A DNA stretch of 64,000 bases from assembly GCA_001449105.1 (NCBI GenBank), contig LNIY01000035.1, positions 41,178-105,177 on the forward strand, written 5' to 3'. Position numbers and translations under genes: made by a program. Numbering within the stretch: position 1 is the stretch's first letter; each line of letters starts with the position of its first letter. Shown here one piece after another: positions 45,928-54,504 of this stretch. The notes under the pieces are model-generated. The model was not told the origin of the DNA. It was given only the letters and a program-made list of their open reading frames with translations, and made no database searches. Source of the stretch: Caulobacter vibrioides. Its GTDB lineage: Bacteria; Pseudomonadota; Alphaproteobacteria; Caulobacterales; Caulobacteraceae.

Positions 45928-45932
45928 ATAAT
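45927..45932 (+). promoter_or_regulatory. -10 box of the NADAR gene
   Basis: A perfect TATAAT touching the operator. No convincing -35 is visible. The ribosome binding site AAGGAGGA lies at 45950-45957. Confidence 0.55.
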
Positions 45933-45960
45933 TTGACGCGATGATTTGCAAGGAGGACTC

Positions 45961-46455
45961 GTGGCTGAGCTTGAGGAAATTCGGTTCTACCGTGCGAGCG
46001 AAAAGCCCTTCGGCGCCTTTAGTAACCTCTATCGTCGCGAGATCGAGTTCGAAGGAGACGGCTACAAGACCTCAGAGCATGCCTATCAGGCAGGAAAAGC
46101 GCGCAAGCCTGAAGTCAAGGCTTGGCTGATGGCTGCGCCGTCGCCAGCGCTTTTAGCCATGGCCGCGCATGGCCTATATTACTGGGACATCGCCCCAGGC
46201 TGGTCCAAAATCAAGTTTGATCGGATGAGGCGCATCTTACGGGCCAAGTTCACCCAGCATGGAGACCTAGCCGAGCTATTGCTCTCAACGGGGCAGGCCC
46301 GACTGGTGGAGTCAGCGACCGAGGACAATGCGGTTAACCGCCTATGGGGCGAAGTCAACGGGGTGGGGCAGAACATGCTCGGCGTCATGTTGATGGAGTT
46401 GCGTGAACAACTGCGTCACGAACGCGACGGTAGCGGCATTCTGGCGGCTGAATAG
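45961..46455 (+). CDS. NADAR (YbiA-like) N-glycosidase
   Basis: 164 residues from a GTG 3-4 bases after AAGGAGGA. The NADAR core is complete: EIRFYRASEKPFGAFSNLYR, KTSEHAYQAGKA, FDRMRRILRAKFTQH and WGEVNGVGQNMLGVMLMELR. NADAR enzymes cleave N-glycosidic bonds; recent work shows some remove ADP-ribose from DNA or RNA bases. Others may act on riboflavin intermediates or NAD-derived compounds. It sits in a defence island, with a dedicated repressor, converging by one base on the PfkB gene of the PRTase operon. Confidence 0.88.
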   Translation: MAELEEIRFYRASEKPFGAFSNLYRREIEFEGDGYKTSEHAYQAGKARKPEVKAWLMAAPSPALLAMAAHGLYYWDIAPGWSKIKFDRMRRILRAKFTQHGDLAELLLSTGQARLVESATEDNAVNRLWGEVNGVGQNMLGVMLMELREQLRHERDGSGILAAE

Positions 46456-46456
46456 T

Positions 46457-47452
46457 TCAGTCGAAGAGATCCATCTGCAGGTCGAGCGGCGCGATCTCGC
46501 CGCTCAGGATTTGCCGCACTAGCTCAAGATCGTTTCGTTCGAAAAGGCCGCGAGCGCCAGCGTACGCACAGTTGGCTGCCGCGAGGCGCTGGCCGGCGAT
46601 CACGCCGCTCCTCAGGCTGTCCAAGTTCCACGCGCCCTGGGTCGCCTGAGCTAGAATCCAGTCGATTACGCCGACTGTGACCATGTCGCCCGATCCGCAA
46701 GTGTCTCTAACACGAGGTGCGCGCACTGCATCGCACCACGCGGTTATCCCGCTTTGACGCAGTTCCAAACCCTCGGCACCGTAGGTGACAATACGAACGG
46801 CGTCGGAGCGCATCTGCGCCGATCCGACTAGATCCTCCAGGCGGTCGGAGGAGTATTTCAGAATGCGCGTCAGGCTCAGCGCGCGTGATAGGAGCGCGTC
46901 ATCGTCGACCGCTGACGGCTCGAAATAAACCACAGCGCCAGAACGCGCTGCAGCCTCCATAGCTTCGACGATCGCTTCAGAAAGCCGGTCGGTATAAAAT
47001 ACGCTACAACCATTGATGACGTCGGCAGCGTACTCAACGTCCTGGGCAACAATGCTGGTGTAGCGTGGCAACTTCTCGTCGGTCTCGGGACACACGAAGC
47101 TGAACCAATGCTGGCCGGAAGTGATATCCAGCTGCTGAGCAAGGATCGGTGAGGCGATTTCCTGACGTCGTGCGATGTAGCGCGTATCCGCTCCCGCGGC
47201 CTCGAAGGTTTCAACAAGCTGGTCGCCCACCTCATCACACCCCAGCGCCAAGACTGGAGCTACCGAACGGCTAAGCATCGCCAGAGACACCAGGACGTTA
47301 CCGCAGGATCCGCCTAGGGCCTCGCCCATCTTGCCATCGTCGGAGTAAAGCCGATCAAGCACAGTAAAGCCGGTTCCGGCGACGTCGACTGGGCTCGCCG
47401 ACCGCGCGCTGCGCTTAGTAAAGGCGTCCTGCTGACGTTCCATAACAGCCAT
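46457..47452 (-). CDS. PfkB family sugar/nucleoside kinase
   Basis: 331 residues, last gene of the five-gene operon. N-terminal glycine motif GGSCGNVLVSLAML (47 onward) and the catalytic anion-hole motif DTCGSGDM (250-257, Asp256 the base). It should phosphorylate a hydroxyl of a sugar or nucleoside with ATP. The substrate-lid region is unusual and does not allow assignment to ribokinase, adenosine kinase or fructokinase. It starts 4 bp after the SIS-HAD stop. Confidence 0.88.
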   Translation of the reverse strand: MAVMERQQDAFTKRSARSASPVDVAGTGFTVLDRLYSDDGKMGEALGGSCGNVLVSLAMLSRSVAPVLALGCDEVGDQLVETFEAAGADTRYIARRQEIASPILAQQLDITSGQHWFSFVCPETDEKLPRYTSIVAQDVEYAADVINGCSVFYTDRLSEAIVEAMEAAARSGAVVYFEPSAVDDDALLSRALSLTRILKYSSDRLEDLVGSAQMRSDAVRIVTYGAEGLELRQSGITAWCDAVRAPRVRDTCGSGDMVTVGVIDWILAQATQGAWNLDSLRSGVIAGQRLAAANCAYAGARGLFERNDLELVRQILSGEIAPLDLQMDLFD

Positions 47453-47456
47453 GCCT

Positions 47457-49364
47457 CTAATTCAACGCGCTAAGTTCGATTTGGAAACGGCCCTCGCCGA
47501 CAGGGCGCAGACTCGAAAGGATCTTGCGTAGGGCAGCGGGGCCGGTCACGGCTGCTCCAAACATTGGCCAGCCTTCCAGCGGTCTCGCGCAGACCTCACC
47601 GACCGTCACACCTATCTTGCTCCCTAACAGAACATGGTCGTTGCCTAACGGTCCGCCGCTGTCACCGACGCGTAAAATTGCTGAGGCGTCGATCGCCCAA
47701 CGCGTGGCTAGGATCTCAACAACGCTCGTCTTACACGTGGAACGCAAGCAGATATCGACGGTGTGTGAGGAGCGCGCGAGTCGCAAGTCTCCAAGACCCG
47801 CGTTCTCTAAATCGTGCGCTAAAGCCTCAATATCGGCAACGTCCTCCAGCGAGAGGGTAAGTTGGACAAATCCGTCCTTAATCCGGCTGAGCGCAAACCC
47901 ACCCTTTTCGGTCAGCCAAGACAAAGCTGAGCGCATTATCTCAGGGCGCGACGGACGATCGGTCGACAGGTCGACGTCCAAGGTGCGCACGTAACCGCCA
48001 TTGTAGTAACCAACAGTCACTTGGTTATGCAGGCGCTCTGGCAGGGCCTGGCGCAACGCCCGACCCGCCGATCCGCCCCGTCCGGTAGCGATGCCAAGTC
48101 GTAGCCCTTGATCCACCAGGCGGGTCAACTGATCGGCCAAGTCTTGCGGAACGGGTTGATGTCGATCCTCTACGGTCACTATCGTGCCGTCAAAATCTAG
48201 GACCAGGCCCTCGATCGAACCGTTGGCCCATATCTCCCGCAAATGGTTCCATGAAGCTGATAGATCATGCTCAGCCGCATCCAGCGGATCGAAAAGCGCA
48301 ACGGCGGCGCGTTTGAGCCTAACCGGCGGGGCCAAGGCCGCTGCCAATGATTGAAGGCCTGACGCATTGTAGACGTCGCGACCGAAGTCGCCGACGCCTG
48401 GTTTGGCCGGATCACGACCTGTAGCAGTACCCAAGACCTCTATAAGGCTCAGGGCCTCGATCGTTTTCAGGGCCGCGGCCAGACGGCCAGGGAAGGGTGC
48501 GTTCAGCTCAGCGCTCGGTGTGGATGCTGGTAGCAAAGCCTTCAGTTCGTTCCAAATCGAACTGCTTTCCGCGGTAGTCAGCGCGAGCAGAAACGCATTG
48601 TCGGGCCGCTGTTCGAGCCAGACGTGCCGACCATGGGCAAAATTACGAAAATCTACTCGCTGAACTGGGCAAATCGCGGTCTCCCAGCAGGACGTCTCGA
48701 TCGCGACCGCTGCGCTAATAAGGCCTGGATCGTGAAGTACGAAGAGCGTGTGAGATGGCGAAAATGGCGCAAGATCGCTTTGAAGCTTGCGGCGGTGGGG
48801 GGGGGAAACCAGCGTCTGAGCCGCTGCGAGGAAATAGCTGACAAGCTCTGCTGATCGTGGGCGGGGGCATGCCCGATCCGCCGCAATAAGCAGTACGGCA
48901 ATGGCGGCGGCGAGGCTGTGTGTGGCAAGAAAGCCATCCTTGTCGTCGGCGACATCGGTATGATGGATTTCGCCACGATTTCCAGCCAGCGACGTCAGCG
49001 GACTCGGCGTTCGAGCGGTGATGATCTGCACTTCTTGCAGATCGACATCTGCACAAGCCTTAGCAGCCGCCAAGATGTCAGGGTTCTCACCCGAGCCACT
49101 CAGCAGCCAAACCTGGGCGTTTGAAAATCGCTCTACCTGGGCCACGAACTCCATAGGCGTCATAACCAGGGTGGGCGGGTAATTTAGTGAGCGCCGGCAA
49201 CCCGCCAGAAAGTTGGCAGTGATTGCTGAGCCGCCTGAACCAACTGCCACCGCCAGCCGGGTCCGCCCCGCCTGTAAGGCCGCGCTCAGCCTCGTTGGGT
49301 CCTGACGTGCGGCTAGGCCGAGCGTCAGGGTGAGACCGTCGAGTTTCTCGGCGTAAAGGCTCAT
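47457..49364 (-). CDS. SIS domain-HAD phosphatase fusion
   Basis: 635 residues. Residues about 1-350 are a double SIS (sugar isomerase) unit: AVAVGSGGSAITANFLAGC (39 onward), VWLLSGSGENPDILAA (86 onward) and FAHGRHVWLEQ (242-252). Residues about 384-615 are a HAD-superfamily hydrolase: LVLDFDGTIV (motif I), GIATGRGGS (motif II) and RVGDSGGPLGND (motif IV). A Cof-like cap lies between. The fusion suggests that an aldose/ketose phosphate or amino sugar is isomerised and a phosphate removed. I know no standard pathway with this fusion. Confidence 0.82.
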   Translation of the reverse strand: MSLYAEKLDGLTLTLGLAARQDPTRLSAALQAGRTRLAVAVGSGGSAITANFLAGCRRSLNYPPTLVMTPMEFVAQVERFSNAQVWLLSGSGENPDILAAAKACADVDLQEVQIITARTPSPLTSLAGNRGEIHHTDVADDKDGFLATHSLAAAIAVLLIAADRACPRPRSAELVSYFLAAAQTLVSPPHRRKLQSDLAPFSPSHTLFVLHDPGLISAAVAIETSCWETAICPVQRVDFRNFAHGRHVWLEQRPDNAFLLALTTAESSSIWNELKALLPASTPSAELNAPFPGRLAAALKTIEALSLIEVLGTATGRDPAKPGVGDFGRDVYNASGLQSLAAALAPPVRLKRAAVALFDPLDAAEHDLSASWNHLREIWANGSIEGLVLDFDGTIVTVEDRHQPVPQDLADQLTRLVDQGLRLGIATGRGGSAGRALRQALPERLHNQVTVGYYNGGYVRTLDVDLSTDRPSRPEIMRSALSWLTEKGGFALSRIKDGFVQLTLSLEDVADIEALAHDLENAGLGDLRLARSSHTVDICLRSTCKTSVVEILATRWAIDASAILRVGDSGGPLGNDHVLLGSKIGVTVGEVCARPLEGWPMFGAAVTGPAALRKILSSLRPVGEGRFQIELSALN

Positions 49365-49432
49365 GGCCGCGGGCTATAGACGAACTGGCGGCGTAGCGCT
49401 TGGCATTTCATCGGTACCCAAGAGGGCTGTTT

Positions 49433-50524
49433 TCAAGCTTGGTAGCCGGCGTATATCGGCCCATGAAGCCAGACGTGGACGATCATGTAGTCGGGAGCAT
49501 CCGCTGGTGGGGCAGCTGTGGTGTCGAGTTCGTAGCGCACTGCCTCGACATGCAGGACCACAAGATCGTGCTCAATGGCTGCCATAAGGCCGCCGGCCGC
49601 CATCACCTTGCTACCGACCGGCGACAAGATGAGCTGGGGACGATAAACGCCCTCCATTGTCTGATCGTAACGGGCCTTCAACGTGGAAAAGGTGCGGAAG
49701 GCGTCTAGGGGGTTTCGTTCTGAGACGTAGATCAGATCCCGGGGATCAACATTCCACTCATTGCGTAACTCGTTTTGGTATTCGGCAATAAGTGCGTCTG
49801 GCCGTCGTGGATCCCGGGCCGGAAAAGGCAACACCGGGCAAATCTTATAGTCACTCTCGACCAAGCCATGTATTTTTGCGAGCGTCGCGCGCTTGCCGGG
49901 AGCGAGGTGAGGAAGCCAAACTTTCGCTACTTCCATCTCCGATCCATCAATCGGGCCGGAGAATCCCCGCACCATTGCGGGGGTGCTGGATGGTTCGGGT
50001 ACAATTTGGGCATCCAGCTCAGGGTTGGAAACGACCATTAGATGAAAGTTCACGTCCGGGCGTTGCTCGCATTGCGCCAGCAACACTCGGGCAGCGGGAA
50101 AGCCGATACCGACCGATAAGGCGCTTAAGTCTAAAATCACATCCGTCACTTCGGGCCAGGCCATTGCGAGTAGAGCTTGGCTGATGCGCACGCCACCGAC
50201 GGAAGCGCCATCATCTGCGAAGATTTGGATATGTTGAATTTCGCAGTTCTTGATCAGTGCCTTGAGGTTAATTTCCGTCTCGTTCGCCGAAGCGGTCAAA
50301 TCGCTGTTTGGGTTGGCCCGCTCCTCACGGATGAAGATTGCGCGGAGGCGATCTCCCATTACCGGGGCGAGGCGCTCAGCCACCATCCGGGCGCGCGGAT
50401 CAAAGCCCGCGCCGCCGACTAAAAGGCAGGTTCGATCGGGTTGAGCGAAATAGTCGGCGATGAACTCATCGACCTTCGCGTCCGAGTGGGTGATGCAGTT
50501 CGCCCAGTGAGGTCTCGAGGTCAT
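49433..50524 (-). CDS. Rossmann-like protein of unknown function (operon gene 3)
   Basis: 363 residues from the ATG at 50522-50524, which is 2 bp after the ATPase stop. It appears to have two alpha/beta halves: CLLVGGAGFDPRARMVAERL and a strand ILDLSALSVGIGFPAARVLL, then PVLPFPARDPRRPDAL, DLIYVSERNPLDAFRTFSTL and LILSPVGSKVMAAGGLMAAI. The last stretch, strand-SP-G-K followed by a helix, is reminiscent of ligand-binding Rossmannoid sensors such as CARF/SAVED, but I could not match it. It may bind the product of the operon. Confidence 0.72.
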   Translation of the reverse strand: MTSRPHWANCITHSDAKVDEFIADYFAQPDRTCLLVGGAGFDPRARMVAERLAPVMGDRLRAIFIREERANPNSDLTASANETEINLKALIKNCEIQHIQIFADDGASVGGVRISQALLAMAWPEVTDVILDLSALSVGIGFPAARVLLAQCEQRPDVNFHLMVVSNPELDAQIVPEPSSTPAMVRGFSGPIDGSEMEVAKVWLPHLAPGKRATLAKIHGLVESDYKICPVLPFPARDPRRPDALIAEYQNELRNEWNVDPRDLIYVSERNPLDAFRTFSTLKARYDQTMEGVYRPQLILSPVGSKVMAAGGLMAAIEHDLVVLHVEAVRYELDTTAAPPADAPDYMIVHVWLHGPIYAGYQA

Positions 50525-50526
50525 GG

Positions 50527-52431
50527 TTAGACGGCCTCCACCACGGCGATCAGATCTTCGACCTTGCGCTCTAGGAAGCCGCCACGCTTGAGGGTGAGCC
50601 GCTGGTTCAAGCAAACGGGACCGGCGAGTTCCAGCAAGCACCATTCCTTGCCGCCTTGGCCGTATTTGCGAACGGCCACGATCGCGCCATAGGCTTGTGC
50701 GTACTTCAAGACCTGCGCCAGCTCATGTTCGCTGGCTAGCAACTCGTCCATCTGGGAATCTGGCACGGCTATAGCGTTAGCGCCTGCGCCTAATGGTGCG
50801 TTGCCCAGGAGAGACTCTTCCAAGCATTCGCGTGCTACATGGCGAACGAATTCTCGCACCTTGCGCGCGAATGGAAATGACCACCCGGCGATCATCTCTT
50901 CCGTCTTGTCGATCAACGCCGCCTGCTGCTGTGACGGCGATAGGGCGGGATCGAGATTGCGGATCGCGCGCGTCTCCATACGATCGACGAGAGCGCCGGC
51001 CATATGCAGGAACTGCTCAGCATTCTCGTTGCTGGCATTGGCGATATCGTCGATCCCATAGTGCAGCGGACGATCGAAGCGATGAGTGAGGTAGATGCGT
51101 GCTGCGTCGGCCACGTCAATATCGGCCTTGAGCGGTGTTTTCGGCTCAGGATCTTCGGCCTCGAACAGTGAGGGGGTCTGAGCGGCAATCCGAACATCGT
51201 AGCGATGCATGAGGACGCGCACCATGGCCAACTGGACGTCTTCATTGACATCAATCGAATGGGATCCCTTCACGTAGCTGGAAACGAGCTCTTCGATAGC
51301 TGTACGACGTTCTGGCGTAACCTTTAAGCGGCGCTGGTCTTTAGCGACTTGCTGTCGGAGTTCTTCAAGTCGGCCATCAGTCAGAGTCGGCGGTTCACCG
51401 CTCAGAAGTTTGGCAAAGTGAGTGTGTCGGCGATTTGCAAGCGCTGGTACCAACCTCAAATATCGATCTGACATGTCGGCGGCCAGTCGGCGGAACTGCT
51501 TTCGATCGCTCCCGCGCTGAGACTGCATGGAGATGTCGAGGTAGTCCCGATCTGACTTCAAGCCTGGGAAGGCATCTTGCTGGTCGGACTGAAACACACT
51601 CGCAGGCGACAGCGCATCCAATCGCATCATTAACCATCGGCCAATTCGCATTTCCCGTCGGGTTAGGGCGCGAAACAGCAGGTCAAGCTGCTCGGGATGG
51701 AGGGTGTGGACATCGTCGAGGATTACAAGTGGTTGCAGCTTCACCGGCCTGCCGTTCCACTCGATCTCGATCTCGCGAATTGTCTCGAACGGCTGGTAGG
51801 GCGCCTGAGCCGACGACGGGATATCCTCTGGCTTTGGAGGAAGTAGGCTGGCGCCGACCGAATAGACCGCGCGATCCACCTCTCGCGCTCGCTTCAAGAT
51901 GTCGGCCGCGGTCACACCACCGATCTGTTCGAGCTGCGCGCCGGCCGCATCTCGGGCGATAACTCGTATTTCATCTAACCCGCGCCGATTGTTCGCAGTC
52001 AAATTTCGTAGCCAACCGATGACCGCGCGCGCCTGAATCAGCGACATCACCAGCTTCGTTTTCACCGCCGGGTCAAAAGGAAGCTCCCAGTAATCGCGAT
52101 ACTCCGACTCCATCGGCAGCCGGACGGCCACAACGCGAGGTGTGTCACCATCTGTGAAGCCCGTTTGAACGAGCGCTTCGGCGAGAGCCCGGTTGTTGGG
52201 GTTGCTTTGATCGCGAAGAATAGTCTCCAGCAGCCTGTATTCAACCAGGGTTGCCATCATTGTCTTGCCGCTACCGGGGGTGCCGATCAGCCGGACTGGC
52301 ATGTCGAACAGGGCGTCTTTCTTCTTGTGGCGGGCAAGAAATGCCGTCAGCGGCTCTGGGCTGACAATCGCCAGGAACGCGGAGTCATCGCGGATGTACT
52401 CAGTCGCTCGGCGCAGGAAAGGGTTCGACAT
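50527..52431 (-). CDS. P-loop ATPase, ORC/CDC6-like
   Basis: 634 residues. The opening MSNPFLRRATEYIRDD followed by FLAIVSPEPL is typical of ORC/CDC6-like AAA+ ATPases of conflict systems. Walker A GTPGSGKT (50-57) and Walker B LVILDDVH are complete. The C-terminal third is mostly helical, ending in a winged-helix-like segment (CLNQRLTLKRGGFLERKVEDL). It is the only NTPase motor of the operon and a likely trigger or control subunit. It starts 2 bp after the PRTase stop. Confidence 0.82.
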   Translation of the reverse strand: MSNPFLRRATEYIRDDSAFLAIVSPEPLTAFLARHKKKDALFDMPVRLIGTPGSGKTMMATLVEYRLLETILRDQSNPNNRALAEALVQTGFTDGDTPRVVAVRLPMESEYRDYWELPFDPAVKTKLVMSLIQARAVIGWLRNLTANNRRGLDEIRVIARDAAGAQLEQIGGVTAADILKRAREVDRAVYSVGASLLPPKPEDIPSSAQAPYQPFETIREIEIEWNGRPVKLQPLVILDDVHTLHPEQLDLLFRALTRREMRIGRWLMMRLDALSPASVFQSDQQDAFPGLKSDRDYLDISMQSQRGSDRKQFRRLAADMSDRYLRLVPALANRRHTHFAKLLSGEPPTLTDGRLEELRQQVAKDQRRLKVTPERRTAIEELVSSYVKGSHSIDVNEDVQLAMVRVLMHRYDVRIAAQTPSLFEAEDPEPKTPLKADIDVADAARIYLTHRFDRPLHYGIDDIANASNENAEQFLHMAGALVDRMETRAIRNLDPALSPSQQQAALIDKTEEMIAGWSFPFARKVREFVRHVARECLEESLLGNAPLGAGANAIAVPDSQMDELLASEHELAQVLKYAQAYGAIVAVRKYGQGGKEWCLLELAGPVCLNQRLTLKRGGFLERKVEDLIAVVEAV

Positions 52432-52433
52432 GG

Positions 52434-53564
52434 CTATCCGTGGCGGTCGCGGCGGAAGAAAAGGGGGCGCATGACGTGCGCCCCCTTTTCACCAACGGTT
52501 TCGGCCCACAACAGCGAAATGCTATTGTTGGGCGTGTTGTGGTCGAGAACAACGGGCAGTGCGCAGTCGGCGTAGCCGAACTTCATCGTGTCCTGTTTAG
52601 CCTCCTTGCAGTGTTTCTCAAGCCGCAGGTAGAGGGCGTGGTCGTAGTAGGTGTCGCAGAGACCCAAGATTGGCCCGTCCTGAGCCTGGCTTAGTTTCAC
52701 ACTGGCAGGCAGCCGTAGGCTCTCAGTGATTGTGTACGAGCCGAACGACTTATCGTCCCATGACGCGAAAGCGTCCGAGAGGCGCTCGTCGAGATTAACG
52801 CGAGCTTGATCGCTCGATATGTAGTGATGGATATTAAGGTTGTAATTCTCGATAATTGGAAAATATTCGAGTAAATGATCGCGAGCGCTAAGTATTAACC
52901 TGTTGAAGCGCTCAAGCTTTCCCTTCCACTCGCCATCAACGTTGCGAATGAACGTGGTTCCAGAGGCGGTGAAGTCGTCGATTAGGAAAATTCTCTCGAA
53001 TTTCGCATCATCGCCTTGGGCCTTGCGAAGGTCTTTAGCAAGGTCGCGCCATTTCGCGTCATCGATGTTCATCATCGGCAGTACTTGTTCTTGTGAAAGT
53101 CTACGAGCATTCGCGCGTCGCAGAATATCGATCCGACTGCCGTCGCTCATACCGACGAACAACGTCTTCCTGAGATTGCGCTTAAAAGCTTCGCTCCCTT
53201 CAGCGGTACGCCAGATTTCGTATGGTTTGATCCTAAGTTCGGCAGCGGCGACCGCCCGGATTGCTGGTGTGACCACCTCAGGTATGAACGCTTCTATAAG
53301 CCTGTGCAGCTCGGGTAGTGACACGTACACTAAACGTGTCTTTACGAACTCATAGGCTGCGGCTCGATCCTGGGACTTAAACTGCTTTAGCCAAGTCGCC
53401 AGGCTCTCCAGAAAGCGCGCTCCAGCTCGAAAATCGGAATAGCCGTCATACTTGACTGCGGACATCAGCCTCAGCCAGCCGTACTCGCGAGTGGCGACCG
53501 CACCATCGTCCGAGTTCCAGCCCATTATCTCGGCCAACAGGCCCAACGCCATTTGATCGTTCAC
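52434..53564 (-). CDS. Phosphoribosyltransferase-like protein (PRTase-CE type)
   Basis: 376 residues, first gene of the operon. The PRPP-binding motif of type I PRTases is clear at residues 193-205: FLIDDFTASGTTF (two acidic residues then a turn rich in small residues and Thr). An N-terminal helical region of about 130 residues and a C-terminal domain with conserved-looking RHG-containing basic end (FFRRDRHG) flank it. It should transfer ribose 5-phosphate from PRPP to a base or amine. Base use here is more AT-rich than the core genome. Confidence 0.82.
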   Translation of the reverse strand: MNDQMALGLLAEIMGWNSDDGAVATREYGWLRLMSAVKYDGYSDFRAGARFLESLATWLKQFKSQDRAAAYEFVKTRLVYVSLPELHRLIEAFIPEVVTPAIRAVAAAELRIKPYEIWRTAEGSEAFKRNLRKTLFVGMSDGSRIDILRRANARRLSQEQVLPMMNIDDAKWRDLAKDLRKAQGDDAKFERIFLIDDFTASGTTFIRNVDGEWKGKLERFNRLILSARDHLLEYFPIIENYNLNIHHYISSDQARVNLDERLSDAFASWDDKSFGSYTITESLRLPASVKLSQAQDGPILGLCDTYYDHALYLRLEKHCKEAKQDTMKFGYADCALPVVLDHNTPNNSISLLWAETVGEKGAHVMRPLFFRRDRHG

Positions 53565-53830
53565 GAAGCCGAGGGCTCCTGCGTTTCGAGGCGACGTCGG
53601 AGGTGAGCCAATCCGACTCGTCGCGTGATAGCGACGGAAGCTATGCTACAGCTTGGGCGGGTGTGCGCAAACGGTTGCTAGGGCGTGCTGAGTGCGGACC
53701 GATAGGTTGAGGGCGTTTTACTGGAGCGGAGCCTATGCCAGCGTTGCATTCGGGCCAAGAGGTGAGCGGGTGTAGCGCCCGATAAGGCGGTTGCCTTGGG
53801 CCATGCGCGGGAATCGTCGATGATCGGGCC

Positions 53831-54421
53831 ATGGACTCTTCGATCGTCACCCTCTGCGTGGGCTTGGCCACCGTTTTGACTAGCGGTGTGGTCTCCTCGG
53901 TGGCGACCTACAGGCTCAACCGCAACAAGGAACAAACCTTCTTCATGCGGCAGAAGGCCGAGGCGCTGTACTTGGCGGCCGACGAGTTCGGCCGCGACGT
54001 CGGCGCCCACGTGGTGACTTTCTTCCCGGTGGCGCGCGGAGAGATCGACTACAACCAGATGCTGGACCTTCAGATCGCCAATCCGTCCAAGAAGGCGCAA
54101 GGCGGGCTGGAGACCATGACGATGCTGGTCCACATCTACTTTCCTGAAGTCCAGCCGCACTTGGGCGGACTTCTGGCGTCTCGCGATCGCTGGAACGAGC
54201 TGCGCGCCGCTCACAAGGCCGCCTATAAGGCCGGCGAAGGCGTCGGTCTCGTCTGGGTCGCGGCGTTCCAGAGCGCCGGCCGGGAAATCGATCTTTCCGT
54301 GAAAGACCTTCAGGCCGCTATCGTGAAGTCCGCCCGCCACTACGCCGGGGCCTCAGCGGTGGTCAAACGCGCCCAGCGGCCCGCCGATCTTCGCACCAAG
54401 GGCAGGGGCAAGACAACCTGA
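53831..54421 (+). CDS. Membrane-anchored protein of unknown function
   Basis: 196 residues. One N-terminal membrane helix (VTLCVGLATVLTSGVVSSVA), then a cytoplasmic helical domain (EQTFFMRQKAEALYLAADEF onward) and a basic C-terminus. Such short anchored helical proteins are common in defence islands, but no motif is seen. A 266-bp gap separates it from the divergent PRTase operon, which presumably holds both promoters. Confidence 0.65.
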   Translation: MDSSIVTLCVGLATVLTSGVVSSVATYRLNRNKEQTFFMRQKAEALYLAADEFGRDVGAHVVTFFPVARGEIDYNQMLDLQIANPSKKAQGGLETMTMLVHIYFPEVQPHLGGLLASRDRWNELRAAHKAAYKAGEGVGLVWVAAFQSAGREIDLSVKDLQAAIVKSARHYAGASAVVKRAQRPADLRTKGRGKTT

Positions 54422-54504
54422 CGAACCGCGACCGCGGCACCGACCTGCGCTGGAGGCGAAGGGGCAAGGTGGAGCGCGGGCCCGGTTCGCCATCGCCGCA
54501 GGGC

